A DNA stretch of 64,000 bases from Burkholderia arboris (GCF_902499125.1 NZ_CABVPX010000037.1:1-64000), one strand, 5' to 3'; shown: positions 40,468 to 49,080, numbered from the stretch's first letter. Notes: generated from the letters alone by a model not told the origin. Program-made: numbers and translations.

Positions 40468-41466
40468 TCAGCGCTGCGCTTTCAGCAGGCGCGCCGCATC
40501 GAGCGCGAAGTACGTGAGCACGCCGTCGGCGCCCGCCCGCTTGAACGCGAGCAGCGATTCGAGCACGACCTTGTCGTGGTCGAGCCAGCCGTTCATTGCG
40601 GCCGCCTTCAGCATCGCGTATTCGCCGCTTACCTGGTACACGTAGGTCGGGAAGCGGAACTCGTCCTTCACGCGGCGCACGATGTCGAGATACGGCATGC
40701 CGGGCTTGACCATCACCATGTCGGCGCCTTCGTCGATGTCGAGGCGCACTTCGCGCAGCGCCTCGTCGCTGTTCGCCGGATCCATCTGGTAGGTCATCTT
40801 GTTGCCCTTGCCCAGGTTGGATGCCGAGCCGACCGCGTCGCGGAACGGGCCGTAGAACGCCGATGCGAACTTCGCCGAATAGGCCATGATCCGCGTGTGG
40901 ATGTGACCGTCGCTTTCCAGCATTTCACGGATCGCGCCGATGCGGCCGTCCATCATGTCCGACGGCGCGACGATGTCGACGCCGGCTTCAGCTTGCGCGC
41001 GTGCCTGATCGATCAGGATCTCGATCGTGTCGTCGTTGATCACGTAGCCGTTTTCGTCGAGCACGCCGTCCTGGCCGTGGCTCGTGTACGGGTCGAGCGC
41101 GACGTCGGTCAGCACGCCGAGCTCGGGGAAGCGCTTCTTCAGCTCGCGCACCGCGCGCGGAATCAGGCCGTCCGGGTTGGCTGCCTCGCGGCCGTCGGGC
41201 GTCTTCACCGACGGGTCGATGGCCGGGAACAGCGACAGCACGGGCACGCCGAGTTCGACGCATTGTTCGGCGACGTGCATCAGCAGATCGACGGATACGC
41301 GCTCGACGCCGGGCATCGACGGCACCGGCTGCCGTTCGTTGGTGCCTTCGACGACGAACACCGGGTAGATCAGGTCGTCGGTGGTCAGGCGGTTTTCGCG
41401 CATCAGGCGGCGGGAGAAGTCGTCGCGGCGCATCCGGCGCGGACGATGAAGCGGATGGAAGCTCAT
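40468..41466 (-). CDS. hemB: Delta-aminolevulinic acid dehydratase (porphobilinogen synthase)
   Basis: HemB condenses two 5-aminolevulinate molecules to porphobilinogen in haem synthesis. The 332-residue protein has the usual length. The two active-site lysines are in RIMAYSAKFASAFYGPFRDA and MVMVKPGMPYLD. The metal region DVALDPYTSHGQDG (near residue 122) lacks the cysteine cluster of zinc enzymes, so it is the magnesium-type form known from Pseudomonas. It is single, converging with dsbD, and its 5' side faces a probable small RNA. Confidence 0.96.
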   Translation of the reverse strand: MSFHPLHRPRRMRRDDFSRRLMRENRLTTDDLIYPVFVVEGTNERQPVPSMPGVERVSVDLLMHVAEQCVELGVPVLSLFPAIDPSVKTPDGREAANPDGLIPRAVRELKKRFPELGVLTDVALDPYTSHGQDGVLDENGYVINDDTIEILIDQARAQAEAGVDIVAPSDMMDGRIGAIREMLESDGHIHTRIMAYSAKFASAFYGPFRDAVGSASNLGKGNKMTYQMDPANSDEALREVRLDIDEGADMVMVKPGMPYLDIVRRVKDEFRFPTYVYQVSGEYAMLKAAAMNGWLDHDKVVLESLLAFKRAGADGVLTYFALDAARLLKAQR

Positions 41467-41537
41467 GGGCGATTGGGCAGAAATCAGGGCGGTAAGGACC
41501 TTACGGAACCCTTAGGTGATTTTTGGGAGCGTTGGTA

Positions 41538-41543
41538 TATGAT
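41538..41543 (+). promoter_or_regulatory. Candidate -10 box of the small RNA
   Basis: TATGAT at 41538-41543 lies 7 bases before GAGC at 41551, the first base of a stable hairpin. I see no clear -35 box at the normal distance; TTGGGA at 41523-41528 is too close. The placement of the -10 against the hairpin is the main support. Confidence 0.45.
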
Positions 41544-41550
41544 AGCGATC

Positions 41551-41656
41551 GAGCGGCACGCGTAGCGTGCAGCTCCCCGCTTCTCCTCCCTGAGCGGGTG
41601 CCTGTCGTTTTTCGATTAGGCTGTTTGACCCGCCGTTTAACGGCGGGTTTTTTTAT
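41551..41656 (+). ncRNA. Probable small RNA with anti-Shine-Dalgarno loop
   Basis: About 105 nt between hemB and engB, both on the minus strand. It has three stems. Hairpin 1 is GAGC-G-GCACGC, loop GTA, GCGTGC-A-GCTC (41551-41575). Hairpin 2 is CCCGCT at 41576-41581 with AGCGGG at 41593-41598, around the loop TCTCCTCCCTG. A linker with GTTTTTC follows. Hairpin 3 is a terminator, ACCCGCCG (41628-41635) with CGGCGGGT (41641-41648) around TTTAA, then seven T. The T run is only on the plus strand, where no protein gene exists, so a short plus-strand RNA is the simplest explanation. The hairpin 2 loop contains CCTCC, the complement of GGAGG. Confidence 0.65.
41628..41654 (+). terminator. Intrinsic terminator of the small RNA
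   Basis: An 8-bp GC-rich stem (41628-41635 with 41641-41648) around TTTAA, followed by T at 41648-41654. On the minus strand the stem is not followed by T, so it does not serve engB. Confidence 0.88.
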
Positions 41657-41720
41657 GAGCCGGCCGAATCCGCAGGCGCCGTCAGGAGCGCGCCGCCGAT
41701 CCCGGCCGCGCGTTGCCCGA

Positions 41721-42380
41721 TCATTGTGCTACAGGCTCGCTTTTTTCGTCGGCGACCGACGGCCGCAGCCAGCTCTCGATCAGCGCGTGCGCTTCGTCGA
41801 GCCCCGTGCGCTTCAGCGCGGAGAACAGCTGGACCGTCAGCTTGCCCTGGACGCCCTGGTCGCGATACGCATCGAGCCCCTTTTGCGTGGTCCGCAGCGC
41901 ATTGATGCTTTCCTGGCGCGTCAATTTGTCGCACTTGGTCAGCAGCGTGTGGATCGGCTTGCCGGTCGGCGCGAACCACTCGATCATGCGGCGATCGAGG
42001 TCGGTCAGCGGACGGCGCGAATCCATCATCAGGATCAGGCCGCAGAGCTGCGAACGCGTCGCGAGGTAGGACGACAGCAGCATCTCCCAGTGCGCCTTGG
42101 CGGCACCGGGCACTTCCGCGTAGCCGTAGCCGGGCAGGTCGACGAGGTTCGCGACGGGCTCGGCGGCCGGGCCGACGGAGAAGTAGTTGATATGCTGCGT
42201 GCGGCCGGGCGTCTTCGACGCGAAGGCCAGCCGCTTCTGGTTGCACAGCACGTTGATCGCCGTCGACTTGCCGGCATTCGAGCGGCCCGCGAACGCGATT
42301 TCCGGCTGGACCGTCGGCGGCAGGTCGCGCAGATGGTTGACGGTCGTGTAGAAGCGGGCTTGATGGAGCAAAAAGGCCAT
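41721..42380 (-). CDS. engB: Ribosome biogenesis GTP-binding protein EngB (YsxC/YihA)
   Basis: EngB is an essential GTPase for 50S assembly in many bacteria. The 219-residue protein has P-loop GRSNAGKST (residues 32-40), G2 T in KTPGRTQHIN, G3 DLPGYGYAEV, and G4 TKCDK. Length is typical. It is a single gene diverging from the cytochrome c4 gene across a 214-bp spacer. Confidence 0.96.
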   Translation of the reverse strand: MAFLLHQARFYTTVNHLRDLPPTVQPEIAFAGRSNAGKSTAINVLCNQKRLAFASKTPGRTQHINYFSVGPAAEPVANLVDLPGYGYAEVPGAAKAHWEMLLSSYLATRSQLCGLILMMDSRRPLTDLDRRMIEWFAPTGKPIHTLLTKCDKLTRQESINALRTTQKGLDAYRDQGVQGKLTVQLFSALKRTGLDEAHALIESWLRPSVADEKSEPVAQ

Positions 42381-42460
42381 GGGAACCGGAAGGACGGGCG
42401 GCGCGAGCCGCTTGGTGGAGGCGGGGTAGCCCCGATAGGCGCGGGAGCTTTCAACACGAT

Positions 42461-42470
42461 ATTGTACAAT
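42461..42470. promoter_or_regulatory. Palindromic -10-like site in the engB / cytochrome c4 divergent spacer
   Basis: ATTGTACAAT is a perfect 10-bp palindrome and gives TACAAT, a good -10 hexamer, on both strands. No convincing -35 box is seen on either side. Its place in a divergent spacer suggests a shared promoter or a regulator half-site. Confidence 0.35.
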
Positions 42471-42594
42471 ACGGCGGTTTTACCAAAGGCCACCTGGCGC
42501 CTGCCTCGCGCTTTTATGTGGCTTCTGCGGTAGACTGGTCGCCGTCGTTTTTTGCAGAACCTCAAATTCCCACAAGACGAAACAGGGTGTGCGA

Positions 42595-43248
42595 ATGAAT
42601 CGACTGTGCAAGTCTCTGATGGTGCTTCAGGTTGCAGCAGGGTTCGTAGGTTTCGTAGCGGAGGCAAACGCGGCAGATGCGGCCAAGCCGGATCTCGACC
42701 GCGGCAAGGCGATTGCCGGGCAGGTCTGCGCGTCGTGTCACGGCGCCGACGGCAATAGCGCGTCGGGCAGTTTCCCGAAGCTTGCCGGCCAGCATCCCGA
42801 ATATCTGGTCAAGCAGTTGAACGACTTCAAGGCGCAGCCGGGCGCGAAGGGGCCGGTGCGTAACAACGCGGTGATGGTCGGCTTCGCGAGCGCGTTGAGC
42901 GCGGACGACATGCGCAACGTCGCCGCGTACTACGGGTCGCAGACGACGAAGCTCGGTACCGCACGCGATGCGGCGACCGTGCCGGTCGGCCAGAAGATCT
43001 ATCGCGGCGGCATCGCGGAGAAGGGCGTACCTGCCTGCGCGAGCTGCCACGGGCCGACGGGCCAGGGGATGCCGATCCAGTATCCGCGCCTGTCGGGGCA
43101 GTGGGCCGATTACACGGTCGCGCAGTTGACCGCGTTCCAGCAGGGTGCCGGCGCGCGTAACAACAACGAGGCGATGCATCAGATCGCCACGCGCCTGTCG
43201 GACAACGAGATCAAGGCCGTCGCGGATTACATCGCGGGCCTGCGTTGA
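42595..43248 (+). CDS. Dihaem cytochrome c4
   Basis: A 217-residue periplasmic cytochrome with a signal peptide (cut near ANA-A, residue 26) and two haem-binding motifs, CASCH at 45-49 and CASCH at 148-152, each in a c4-type half with a downstream methionine region (MVGFASALS and MHQIATRLS). Cytochromes c4 pass electrons from the bc1 complex to terminal oxidases. I take the ATG at 42595; an in-frame GTG lies 6 bases upstream. It stands just before resB-ccsA, the machine that would attach its haems. Often named cycA or cc4; I leave the symbol open. Confidence 0.9.
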   Translation: MNRLCKSLMVLQVAAGFVGFVAEANAADAAKPDLDRGKAIAGQVCASCHGADGNSASGSFPKLAGQHPEYLVKQLNDFKAQPGAKGPVRNNAVMVGFASALSADDMRNVAAYYGSQTTKLGTARDAATVPVGQKIYRGGIAEKGVPACASCHGPTGQGMPIQYPRLSGQWADYTVAQLTAFQQGAGARNNNEAMHQIATRLSDNEIKAVADYIAGLR

Positions 43249-43304
43249 CCGGTCGGTCGCGAATGGAATGACCGGTCGCCCGAAGGGCGGCCGGAGTCAG
43301 AACA

Positions 43305-43352
43305 AGAAAAGGGTGGGGCGCCGCACCGTTGCGGCCGCCTTGCCCTTTTTTG
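43305..43352 (+). terminator. Terminator after cytochrome c4
   Basis: AAAAGGG (43307-43313) pairs with CCCTTTT (43343-43349), enclosing GGCG/CCGCC and an inner CCGCA/TGCGG hairpin, then a T run. It separates the cytochrome gene from resB. Confidence 0.8.
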
Positions 43353-43449
43353 TTGGCACTCGCCGGGCCGTCCCGAGCGTGCCGATCGCCCCCTTGGGGG
43401 CAGCGAACATAGTGAACGTGGGGGCTGTTTCCCCTGAGTCGGAGTTTGA

Positions 43450-45666
43450 ATGAGCGTTACCACGTCGGGGTTGCAGTCGAAGTCGGGTCAGGGTGCGTCG
43501 AAACGCGCGGTCGAGCTGTTGAGCTCGATGCGCTTCGCGATTGCGCTGCTGGTGGTGTTGTCGATCGCGAGCATCATCGGCACGGTCCTGACCCAGGACG
43601 ATCCGTATCCGAACTACGTGAACCAGTTCGGGCCGTTCTGGGCGGACATCTTCCGCTCGCTCGGCCTGTACAACGTGTACAGCGCGTGGTGGTTCATGCT
43701 GATCCTGATCTTCCTCGTCACGTCGATCTCGCTGTGCGTGATCCGCAACGCGCCGAAGATGCTCGCCGACGCGAAGAGCTGGAAGGACAAGGTCCGCGAA
43801 GGCAGCCTGCGCGCGTTCCATCACAAGGCCGAGTACACGGCATCCGGTACGCGCCCGACCGTCGCGGCCACGCTCGCCACGTTCGTCACCAAGGCCGGCT
43901 ACAAGCACGTCGTGCGTGAAACCGACGGCGCGACGCTGATCTCCGCGAAACGCGGCGCGATGACCAAGTGGGGCTATATCTCTGCGCACCTCGCGATCGT
44001 CGTGATCTGTATCGGCGGCCTGCTCGACAGCAACCTGCCGATCAAATTCCAGATGTGGATGTTCGGCAAGAGCCCGGTCAACACGAGCGCGACGATCAGC
44101 GAGATCTCGCCCGACCATCGCCTGTCCGCGTCGAACCCGACGTTCCGCGGCTACGCGTGGGTGCCCGAGGGCCAGTTCGTATCGACCGCGATCCTGAACC
44201 AGCCGAGCGGCTCGCTGATTCAGGACCTGCCGTTCTCGATCCAGCTCAACAAGTTCATCGTCGACTACTACACGACGGGCATGCCGAAGCTGTTCGCGAG
44301 CGACATCGTCGTGATCGATCGCGAGACCGGCCAGAAGATTCCGGCGCGCGTCGAGGTCAACAAGCCGTTCACGTACAAGGGCGTGTCGATCTACCAGTCG
44401 AGCTTCCAGGACGGCGGCTCGCAGATGCAGATGACGGCCTACCCGATGACGGGCGGCAATGCGACGACCGTCCCCGTGAAGGGCACGATCGGCAGTTCGG
44501 CGCCGCTGCAGGTGCCGGGCGCCGACGGCGACACGATCGAGTTCTCCGATTTCCGCGCGATCAACGTCGAGAACATGGCCGACGCGAGCGGCAAGCTGGA
44601 CGTGCGCGGTGTCGCGACGACGAGCTCGCTGAAGGAAGTGTTCGACGAGCGGCTCGGCTCGGGCGCGAAGACGTCGAAGCCGACGCAGCTCCACAACATC
44701 GGCCCGTCGGTGCAGTACAAGATCCGCGGCAAGGACGGCCAGGCGCGCGAGTTCAACAACTACATGCTGCCCGTCGACATGAACGGCGAGCGCGTGTTCC
44801 TCGCCGGTGTGCGCGCGAGCCCGAACGATCCGTTCCGTTACATGCGGATCCCGGCCGACAGCCAGGATTCGATCGGCGAATGGATGCGCCTGCGCGCCGC
44901 GCTGGAGGATCCGGCCGTGCGTGCCGAGGCCGCCGCGCGCTTCGCACAGCGTTCGCTGCCGGGCACCGACGCATCGCTGCGCGGCCGCCTGCAGGACAGC
45001 GCATCGAAGGTGCTGACCCTTTTTGCCGCGAGCGACGACAGCGTCGGCCGCGGCGCCGACGGCCAGCCGGTCGGCGGCTTCCAGGCGGTGGCGACGTTCA
45101 TCGACCGCTCGGTGCCGAAGGCCGAGCAGGAGAAGGCGGCAAGCCTGCTGCTGCGCATGCTCGAAGGCTCGATGTGGGAGGTCTGGCAGATCGCGCGCGA
45201 GCGCGCCGGCGAGCCGGCCGCCCAGCAGGGCACCGAGACGATCCGCTTCGTGCAGAACGCGATCAACGCGCTATCCGACAGCTTTTTGTATGGATCGCCG
45301 GTCTATTTGCAGCTTGATTCATTCAAGCAGGTGCAAGCTTCGGTATTTCAGTTGACGCGCGCACCCGGCAAGAATCTGGTGTATCTTGGCAGCCTGCTGC
45401 TGGTCGCCGGCATCTTCTCGATGTTCTACGTGCGCGAGCGGCGCCTCTGGTTCTGGCTGAAGGATGCCGGTTCGGGCGTCGATGTGGTGATGGCAATGTC
45501 CACGGCCCGCAAGACCTTCGATTTCGAGAAAGAATTCGTGCAGACGCGCGACGCGGCCGGTGTCGCCTTGCGCGCCGCACCTCGCGACGCCGCGCCCACC
45601 GGTGCGGCTTCGACGGCCCGCCCGCCTGCCGGCAGCGGTTCCGATTCCGAGAATTCCACCCGGTAA
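43450..45666 (+). CDS. resB: Cytochrome c biogenesis protein ResB (Ccs1)
   Basis: ResB and CcsA form the System II synthase that exports haem and attaches it to apocytochromes. The 738-residue protein has three membrane helices near the N-terminus (SSMRFAIALLVVLSIASIIG; a second around residues 75-95; a third near GYISAHLAIVVICIGG), a large periplasmic domain of about 470 residues, and a last helix near NLVYLGSLLLVAGIFSMFYV. The gene has a low-complexity Ala/Pro tail. It lies 4 bp before ccsA. Confidence 0.94.
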   Translation: MSVTTSGLQSKSGQGASKRAVELLSSMRFAIALLVVLSIASIIGTVLTQDDPYPNYVNQFGPFWADIFRSLGLYNVYSAWWFMLILIFLVTSISLCVIRNAPKMLADAKSWKDKVREGSLRAFHHKAEYTASGTRPTVAATLATFVTKAGYKHVVRETDGATLISAKRGAMTKWGYISAHLAIVVICIGGLLDSNLPIKFQMWMFGKSPVNTSATISEISPDHRLSASNPTFRGYAWVPEGQFVSTAILNQPSGSLIQDLPFSIQLNKFIVDYYTTGMPKLFASDIVVIDRETGQKIPARVEVNKPFTYKGVSIYQSSFQDGGSQMQMTAYPMTGGNATTVPVKGTIGSSAPLQVPGADGDTIEFSDFRAINVENMADASGKLDVRGVATTSSLKEVFDERLGSGAKTSKPTQLHNIGPSVQYKIRGKDGQAREFNNYMLPVDMNGERVFLAGVRASPNDPFRYMRIPADSQDSIGEWMRLRAALEDPAVRAEAAARFAQRSLPGTDASLRGRLQDSASKVLTLFAASDDSVGRGADGQPVGGFQAVATFIDRSVPKAEQEKAASLLLRMLEGSMWEVWQIARERAGEPAAQQGTETIRFVQNAINALSDSFLYGSPVYLQLDSFKQVQASVFQLTRAPGKNLVYLGSLLLVAGIFSMFYVRERRLWFWLKDAGSGVDVVMAMSTARKTFDFEKEFVQTRDAAGVALRAAPRDAAPTGAASTARPPAGSGSDSENSTR

Positions 45667-45670
45667 CATC

Positions 45671-46861
45671 ATGGATCTCACGCAAGTTTCCTCTTCCCGT
45701 GCGGCGTCGGCCCAGGCGCCGGTTTCGTCGCCGCTGTTCGACGAACGTCCGTTTTTCGCGCGCCTGTCGCTGTTCGACTGGCTGTTCGCACTGGCGCTCG
45801 TGGTAGGCGCGGGCTATGCGCTCGTGCACTACAACGCGCACATGGATTATTACGACAAGGCGGTGATGGTCGGCACCGTGCCGGCGCTGATCGCGCTCGG
45901 CTGGCGCTGGAAACCCGCGCGGCTGATGATGGCGTCGATCGCCGTGCTGTCGCTGCTGTCGATCCAGATCTACCAGGGCGATCTCGCGCGCGCCGATTCG
46001 GCGTTCTTCCTCAAGTACTTCCTGTCGAGCCAGTCGGCGATCCTGTGGATGAGCGCGCTGTTCGTGCTCGCGACGATCTTCTACTGGATCGGCCTGCTCG
46101 CGCGCTCGGAAACGGGCGCCGCGATCGGCCAGAAGCTCACGTGGGTCGCCGTGCTGATGGGCTTCACGGGGCTGATGGTGCGCTGGTACGAGTCCTACCT
46201 GATCGGGGCGGACGTCGGCCATATTCCCGTGTCGAACCTCTATGAAGTGTTCGTCCTGTTCAGCCTGATCACCGCCCTGCTGTATCTGTATTACGAAGGC
46301 CACTACGGCACGCGTTCGCTCGGCGCGTTCGTGCTGCTGGTCATCAGCGCGGCAGTCGGCTTCCTGATGTGGTACTCGGTCGCGCGCGACGCGCAGCAGA
46401 TCCAGCCGCTCGTGCCGGCGCTGCAAAGCTGGTGGATGAAGATCCACGTGCCGGCGAACTTCATCGGCTACGGCAGCTTCGCGCTGTCGGCGATGGTGTC
46501 GGTCGCGTACCTGATGAAGGAGCGCGGCGTGCTCGCCGATCGCCTGCCGACGCTCGAAGTGCTCGACGACGTGATGTACAAGTCGATCGCGGTCGGTTTC
46601 GCGTTCTTCACGATCGCGACGATCCTCGGCGCGCTGTGGGCGGCCGAAGCGTGGGGCGGCTACTGGAGCTGGGACCCGAAGGAAACCTGGGCGCTGATCG
46701 TGTGGCTGAACTACGCGGCGTGGCTGCACATGCGGCTGATGAAGGGCCTGCGCGGCACGGTCGCGGCATGGTGGGCACTCACGGGCCTGCTGGTCACGAC
46801 GTTCGCGTTCCTGGGCGTCAACATGTTCCTGTCCGGGCTGCACAGCTACGGCAAGCTGTAA
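45671..46861 (+). CDS. ccsA: Cytochrome c biogenesis protein CcsA/ResC (haem handling)
   Basis: The partner of ResB. I take the ATG at 45671 (MDLTQVSSSRAASAQAPVSS), 4 bp after the resB stop, giving 396 residues; longer readings back into resB are not family-like. It is an eight-helix membrane protein with the tryptophan-rich haem motif WGGYWSWDPKETWALIVW near residue 335 and conserved histidines flanking it (IHVPANFIGYG and WLHMRL). Often named ccsB or resC in annotations. Confidence 0.93.
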   Translation: MDLTQVSSSRAASAQAPVSSPLFDERPFFARLSLFDWLFALALVVGAGYALVHYNAHMDYYDKAVMVGTVPALIALGWRWKPARLMMASIAVLSLLSIQIYQGDLARADSAFFLKYFLSSQSAILWMSALFVLATIFYWIGLLARSETGAAIGQKLTWVAVLMGFTGLMVRWYESYLIGADVGHIPVSNLYEVFVLFSLITALLYLYYEGHYGTRSLGAFVLLVISAAVGFLMWYSVARDAQQIQPLVPALQSWWMKIHVPANFIGYGSFALSAMVSVAYLMKERGVLADRLPTLEVLDDVMYKSIAVGFAFFTIATILGALWAAEAWGGYWSWDPKETWALIVWLNYAAWLHMRLMKGLRGTVAAWWALTGLLVTTFAFLGVNMFLSGLHSYGKL

Positions 46862-46887
46862 GATTTCCGCCGCTCGTCCGACTATCG

Positions 46888-46925
46888 AACCGCCGGTGCA
46901 CTGCGTGCCCGGCGGTTTTGTTTTG
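46888..46925 (+). terminator. Terminator after ccsA
   Basis: AACCGCCGG at 46888-46896 pairs with CCGGCGGTT at 46909-46917, with GCA/TGC extending the stem, then TTGTTTTG. It separates ccsA from msrP. Confidence 0.82.
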
Positions 46926-47020
46926 TAACGGGCGGGCGAACCGGGCGTCGAACGGCGCATGACGGGCCGGGTCGAACGCTCATGAAGCATGCGCGCCGCG
47001 CATGCAGGAGGAGCTGCACG

Positions 47021-48016
47021 ATGTGGATCAAACGCCCTTTGCGGAACGTACTGACGGGCGGTGACATTGCGCCCAGCGAGATCACGCCGCGCGCGGTATT
47101 CGAGAACCGGCGGCGCGTATTGCAGGCGGCCGGCCTCGCGGCGGCGGGCGGGCTGCTCGGCGGCAGCGGCGCGGCATTCGCCGCCTATGCGTCGCCCGAC
47201 GCGCGGGCGGCGAAGCTCGCGGCCAGGACGAACCCGAAGTTCGTTGCCGCCGACAAGGTGACGCCGTTCAAGGACATCACGTCCTACAACAACTTTTACG
47301 AATTCGGCACCGACAAGAGCGACCCGGCGCAGAACGCCGGCACGCTGCGGCCGCGCCCGTGGCGCGTGAGCGTCGAGGGCGAGGTGCAGCACCCGAAGGT
47401 CTTCGATCTCGACGAACTGCTGAAGCTCGCGCCGCTCGAGGAGCGCGTATACCGGCTGCGCTGCGTCGAGGGATGGTCGATGGTGATCCCGTGGGTCGGC
47501 GTGCCGCTGTCCGAGCTGATCAAGCGCGTGCAGCCGACCGGCAACGCGAAATACGTGCAGTTCGTCACGCTGGCCGATCCGTCGCAGATGCCGGGCCTGT
47601 CGACGCCCGTGCTCGACTGGCCGTATTCGGAAGGGCTGCGGATGGACGAGGCGATGAACCCGCTGACGCTGCTGACGATGGGCGTCTACGGGCAGGTGTT
47701 GCCGAACCAGAACGGCGCGCCGGTGCGGATCATCGTGCCGTGGAAGTACGGCTTCAAGAGCGCGAAATCGCTCGTGAAGATCCGCTTCGTCGACAAGCAG
47801 CCGAAGACGAGCTGGAACACGTATGCGTCGAACGAGTACGGCTTCTACTCGAACGTGAACCCGAACGTCGATCATCCGCGCTGGAGCCAGGCGACCGAGC
47901 GGCGCATCGGCGAGGACGGCTTCTTCACGCCGAAGCGCAAGACGCTGATGTTCAACGGCTACGGAGATCTCGTCGCGTCGATGTATCAGGGCATGGACCT
48001 GAAAAAGAACTTCTGA
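47021..48016 (+). CDS. msrP: Protein-methionine-sulfoxide reductase catalytic subunit MsrP (YedY)
   Basis: MsrP is a periplasmic molybdenum-cofactor enzyme that repairs oxidised methionines in envelope proteins. The start at 47021 (MWIKRPLRNVL) has AGGAGGAG 7 bases upstream and gives 331 residues; an ATG at 46982 is in frame but lacks a site. A Tat signal is seen at residues 29-54 (NRRRVLQAAGLAAAGG, ending AFA-A). The cofactor cysteine is in YRLRCVEGWSMVIPWVG, and the fold continues with VPWKYGFKSAKSLVKI. Paired with msrQ. Confidence 0.95.
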   Translation: MWIKRPLRNVLTGGDIAPSEITPRAVFENRRRVLQAAGLAAAGGLLGGSGAAFAAYASPDARAAKLAARTNPKFVAADKVTPFKDITSYNNFYEFGTDKSDPAQNAGTLRPRPWRVSVEGEVQHPKVFDLDELLKLAPLEERVYRLRCVEGWSMVIPWVGVPLSELIKRVQPTGNAKYVQFVTLADPSQMPGLSTPVLDWPYSEGLRMDEAMNPLTLLTMGVYGQVLPNQNGAPVRIIVPWKYGFKSAKSLVKIRFVDKQPKTSWNTYASNEYGFYSNVNPNVDHPRWSQATERRIGEDGFFTPKRKTLMFNGYGDLVASMYQGMDLKKNF

Positions 48017-48036
48017 GCGCGACAGTGAGAAACGAC

Positions 48037-48723
48037 ATGCCTCCTTCGACGCTCACGCCCGCGCGTGCAGCGGGCGCCGGACCGGCAGCACGCACGACGC
48101 GGGCCGGTGCGGTCCGCTCCGCTGCGCCGCGCTGGCTCGCGCCGGCCAAGGTGCTGGTGTTCGCGGCCGGCCTCTATCCGCTCGCGCGTCTCGTGCTGTT
48201 CGGGCTGACCGACCGGCTCGGCGCGAATCCGATCGAATTCATCACGCGTTCGACCGGCCTCTGGACGCTCGTCTTGTTGTGCGTCACGCTTGCCGTCACG
48301 CCGCTGCGGCGCATGACGGGCTTCGCCGCGCTGCTGCGTTTTCGCCGAATGATCGGGCTGTTCGCGTTTTTTTACGCGACGCTGCACTTCACGACCTACC
48401 TGTGGTTCGACAAATGGTTCGACGCGGTCGCGATCCTGAAGGACGTTGGCAAGCGCCCGTTCATCACGGTCGGCTTCGCGGCGTTCGTGCTGCTGATCCC
48501 GCTCGCGGCGACTTCGCCGCGCGCAATGGTGCGCCGGCTTGGCCGTCACTGGGCGACGCTGCACAGCGCGATCTACGCGATCGCACTGTTCGGTGTGCTG
48601 CACTTTTGGTGGATGCGGGCCGGCAAGCACAATCTTGCGCAGCCGAAGCTGTACGCGGCGATCGTCGCAATGCTGCTCGGCTGGCGGTTGCTCGCGTGGG
48701 GATGGCGGCGCGTGCGCGCGTGA
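48037..48723 (+). CDS. msrQ: Haem-binding membrane subunit MsrQ (YedZ)
   Basis: MsrQ is a six-helix haem b protein that feeds electrons from the membrane to MsrP. I take the ATG at 48037, giving 228 residues with an Ala-rich cytoplasmic N-terminus of about 30 residues, longer than usual. Conserved features are RRMTGFAALLRFRRMIGL, then FYATLHFTTYLWFD with a haem histidine, and WATLHSAIYAIALFGVLHFW with two more. It is 20 bp after msrP. The ribosome site is weak, so coupling to msrP is likely. Confidence 0.93.
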   Translation: MPPSTLTPARAAGAGPAARTTRAGAVRSAAPRWLAPAKVLVFAAGLYPLARLVLFGLTDRLGANPIEFITRSTGLWTLVLLCVTLAVTPLRRMTGFAALLRFRRMIGLFAFFYATLHFTTYLWFDKWFDAVAILKDVGKRPFITVGFAAFVLLIPLAATSPRAMVRRLGRHWATLHSAIYAIALFGVLHFWWMRAGKHNLAQPKLYAAIVAMLLGWRLLAWGWRRVRA

Positions 48724-48742
48724 CGGCGTGGCCCGGAAAAAC

Positions 48743-48777
48743 GAAAGGCGATGACCGGGAAGTCATCGCCTTGTTTC
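48743..48777. terminator. Bidirectional terminator between msrQ and lptM
   Basis: AAGGCGATGAC (48745-48755) pairs with GTCATCGCCTT (48762-48772) around CGGGAA, flanked by A-rich and T-rich sequence. The genes converge here. Confidence 0.8.
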
Positions 48778-48804
48778 ACCAGCCGCGCGGGCAGCGTGGC
48801 GTCG

Positions 48805-49080
48805 TTACTTCGCGGCCGGGCCCGATGCCGGTGCGGGCATGGTCGACGGGCTGCTCGACAACTCGGGGGACAGCGTGAGCGGCGAACCCGACGTATCGGG
48901 TGTATCGTCGGACGACGCGTTTTCATCGGTCGGTTTCACGTCCGACGGCGGCGTATTCTGCTGCTGGAGTGGCTTGGGCATCGGAGGCACGGTGGGCAGA
49001 TAGAGCGCGCCGCTTTGACCGCAGCCGGCAAGAATCGCCAAAGCCGCTACAATCGCGCTCATCCGGAAAACGACTCGCAT
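48805..49080 (-). CDS. lptM: Small lipoprotein LptM (YifL family)
   Basis: A 91-residue lipoprotein: hydrophobic signal MSAIVAALAILAGC with lipobox LAGC, followed directly by the LptM core GQSGALYLP. LptM binds the LptDE complex and helps LPS transporter maturation in E. coli. The rest is a Pro/Ser/Thr-rich, probably disordered tail of about 55 residues. The ATG at 49080 is chosen to give a normal signal peptide. It diverges from cyaY with 36 bp between. The usual neighbour lysA is not adjacent here. Confidence 0.9.
   Translation of the reverse strand: MRVVFRMSAIVAALAILAGCGQSGALYLPTVPPMPKPLQQQNTPPSDVKPTDENASSDDTPDTSGSPLTLSPELSSSPSTMPAPASGPAAK

Noticed and set aside
47359..48723. A 454-codon reading that includes msrQ
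   Set aside because: Its first half is the wrong frame of msrP. The MsrQ part begins at the ATG at 48037, and only that part is family-like.
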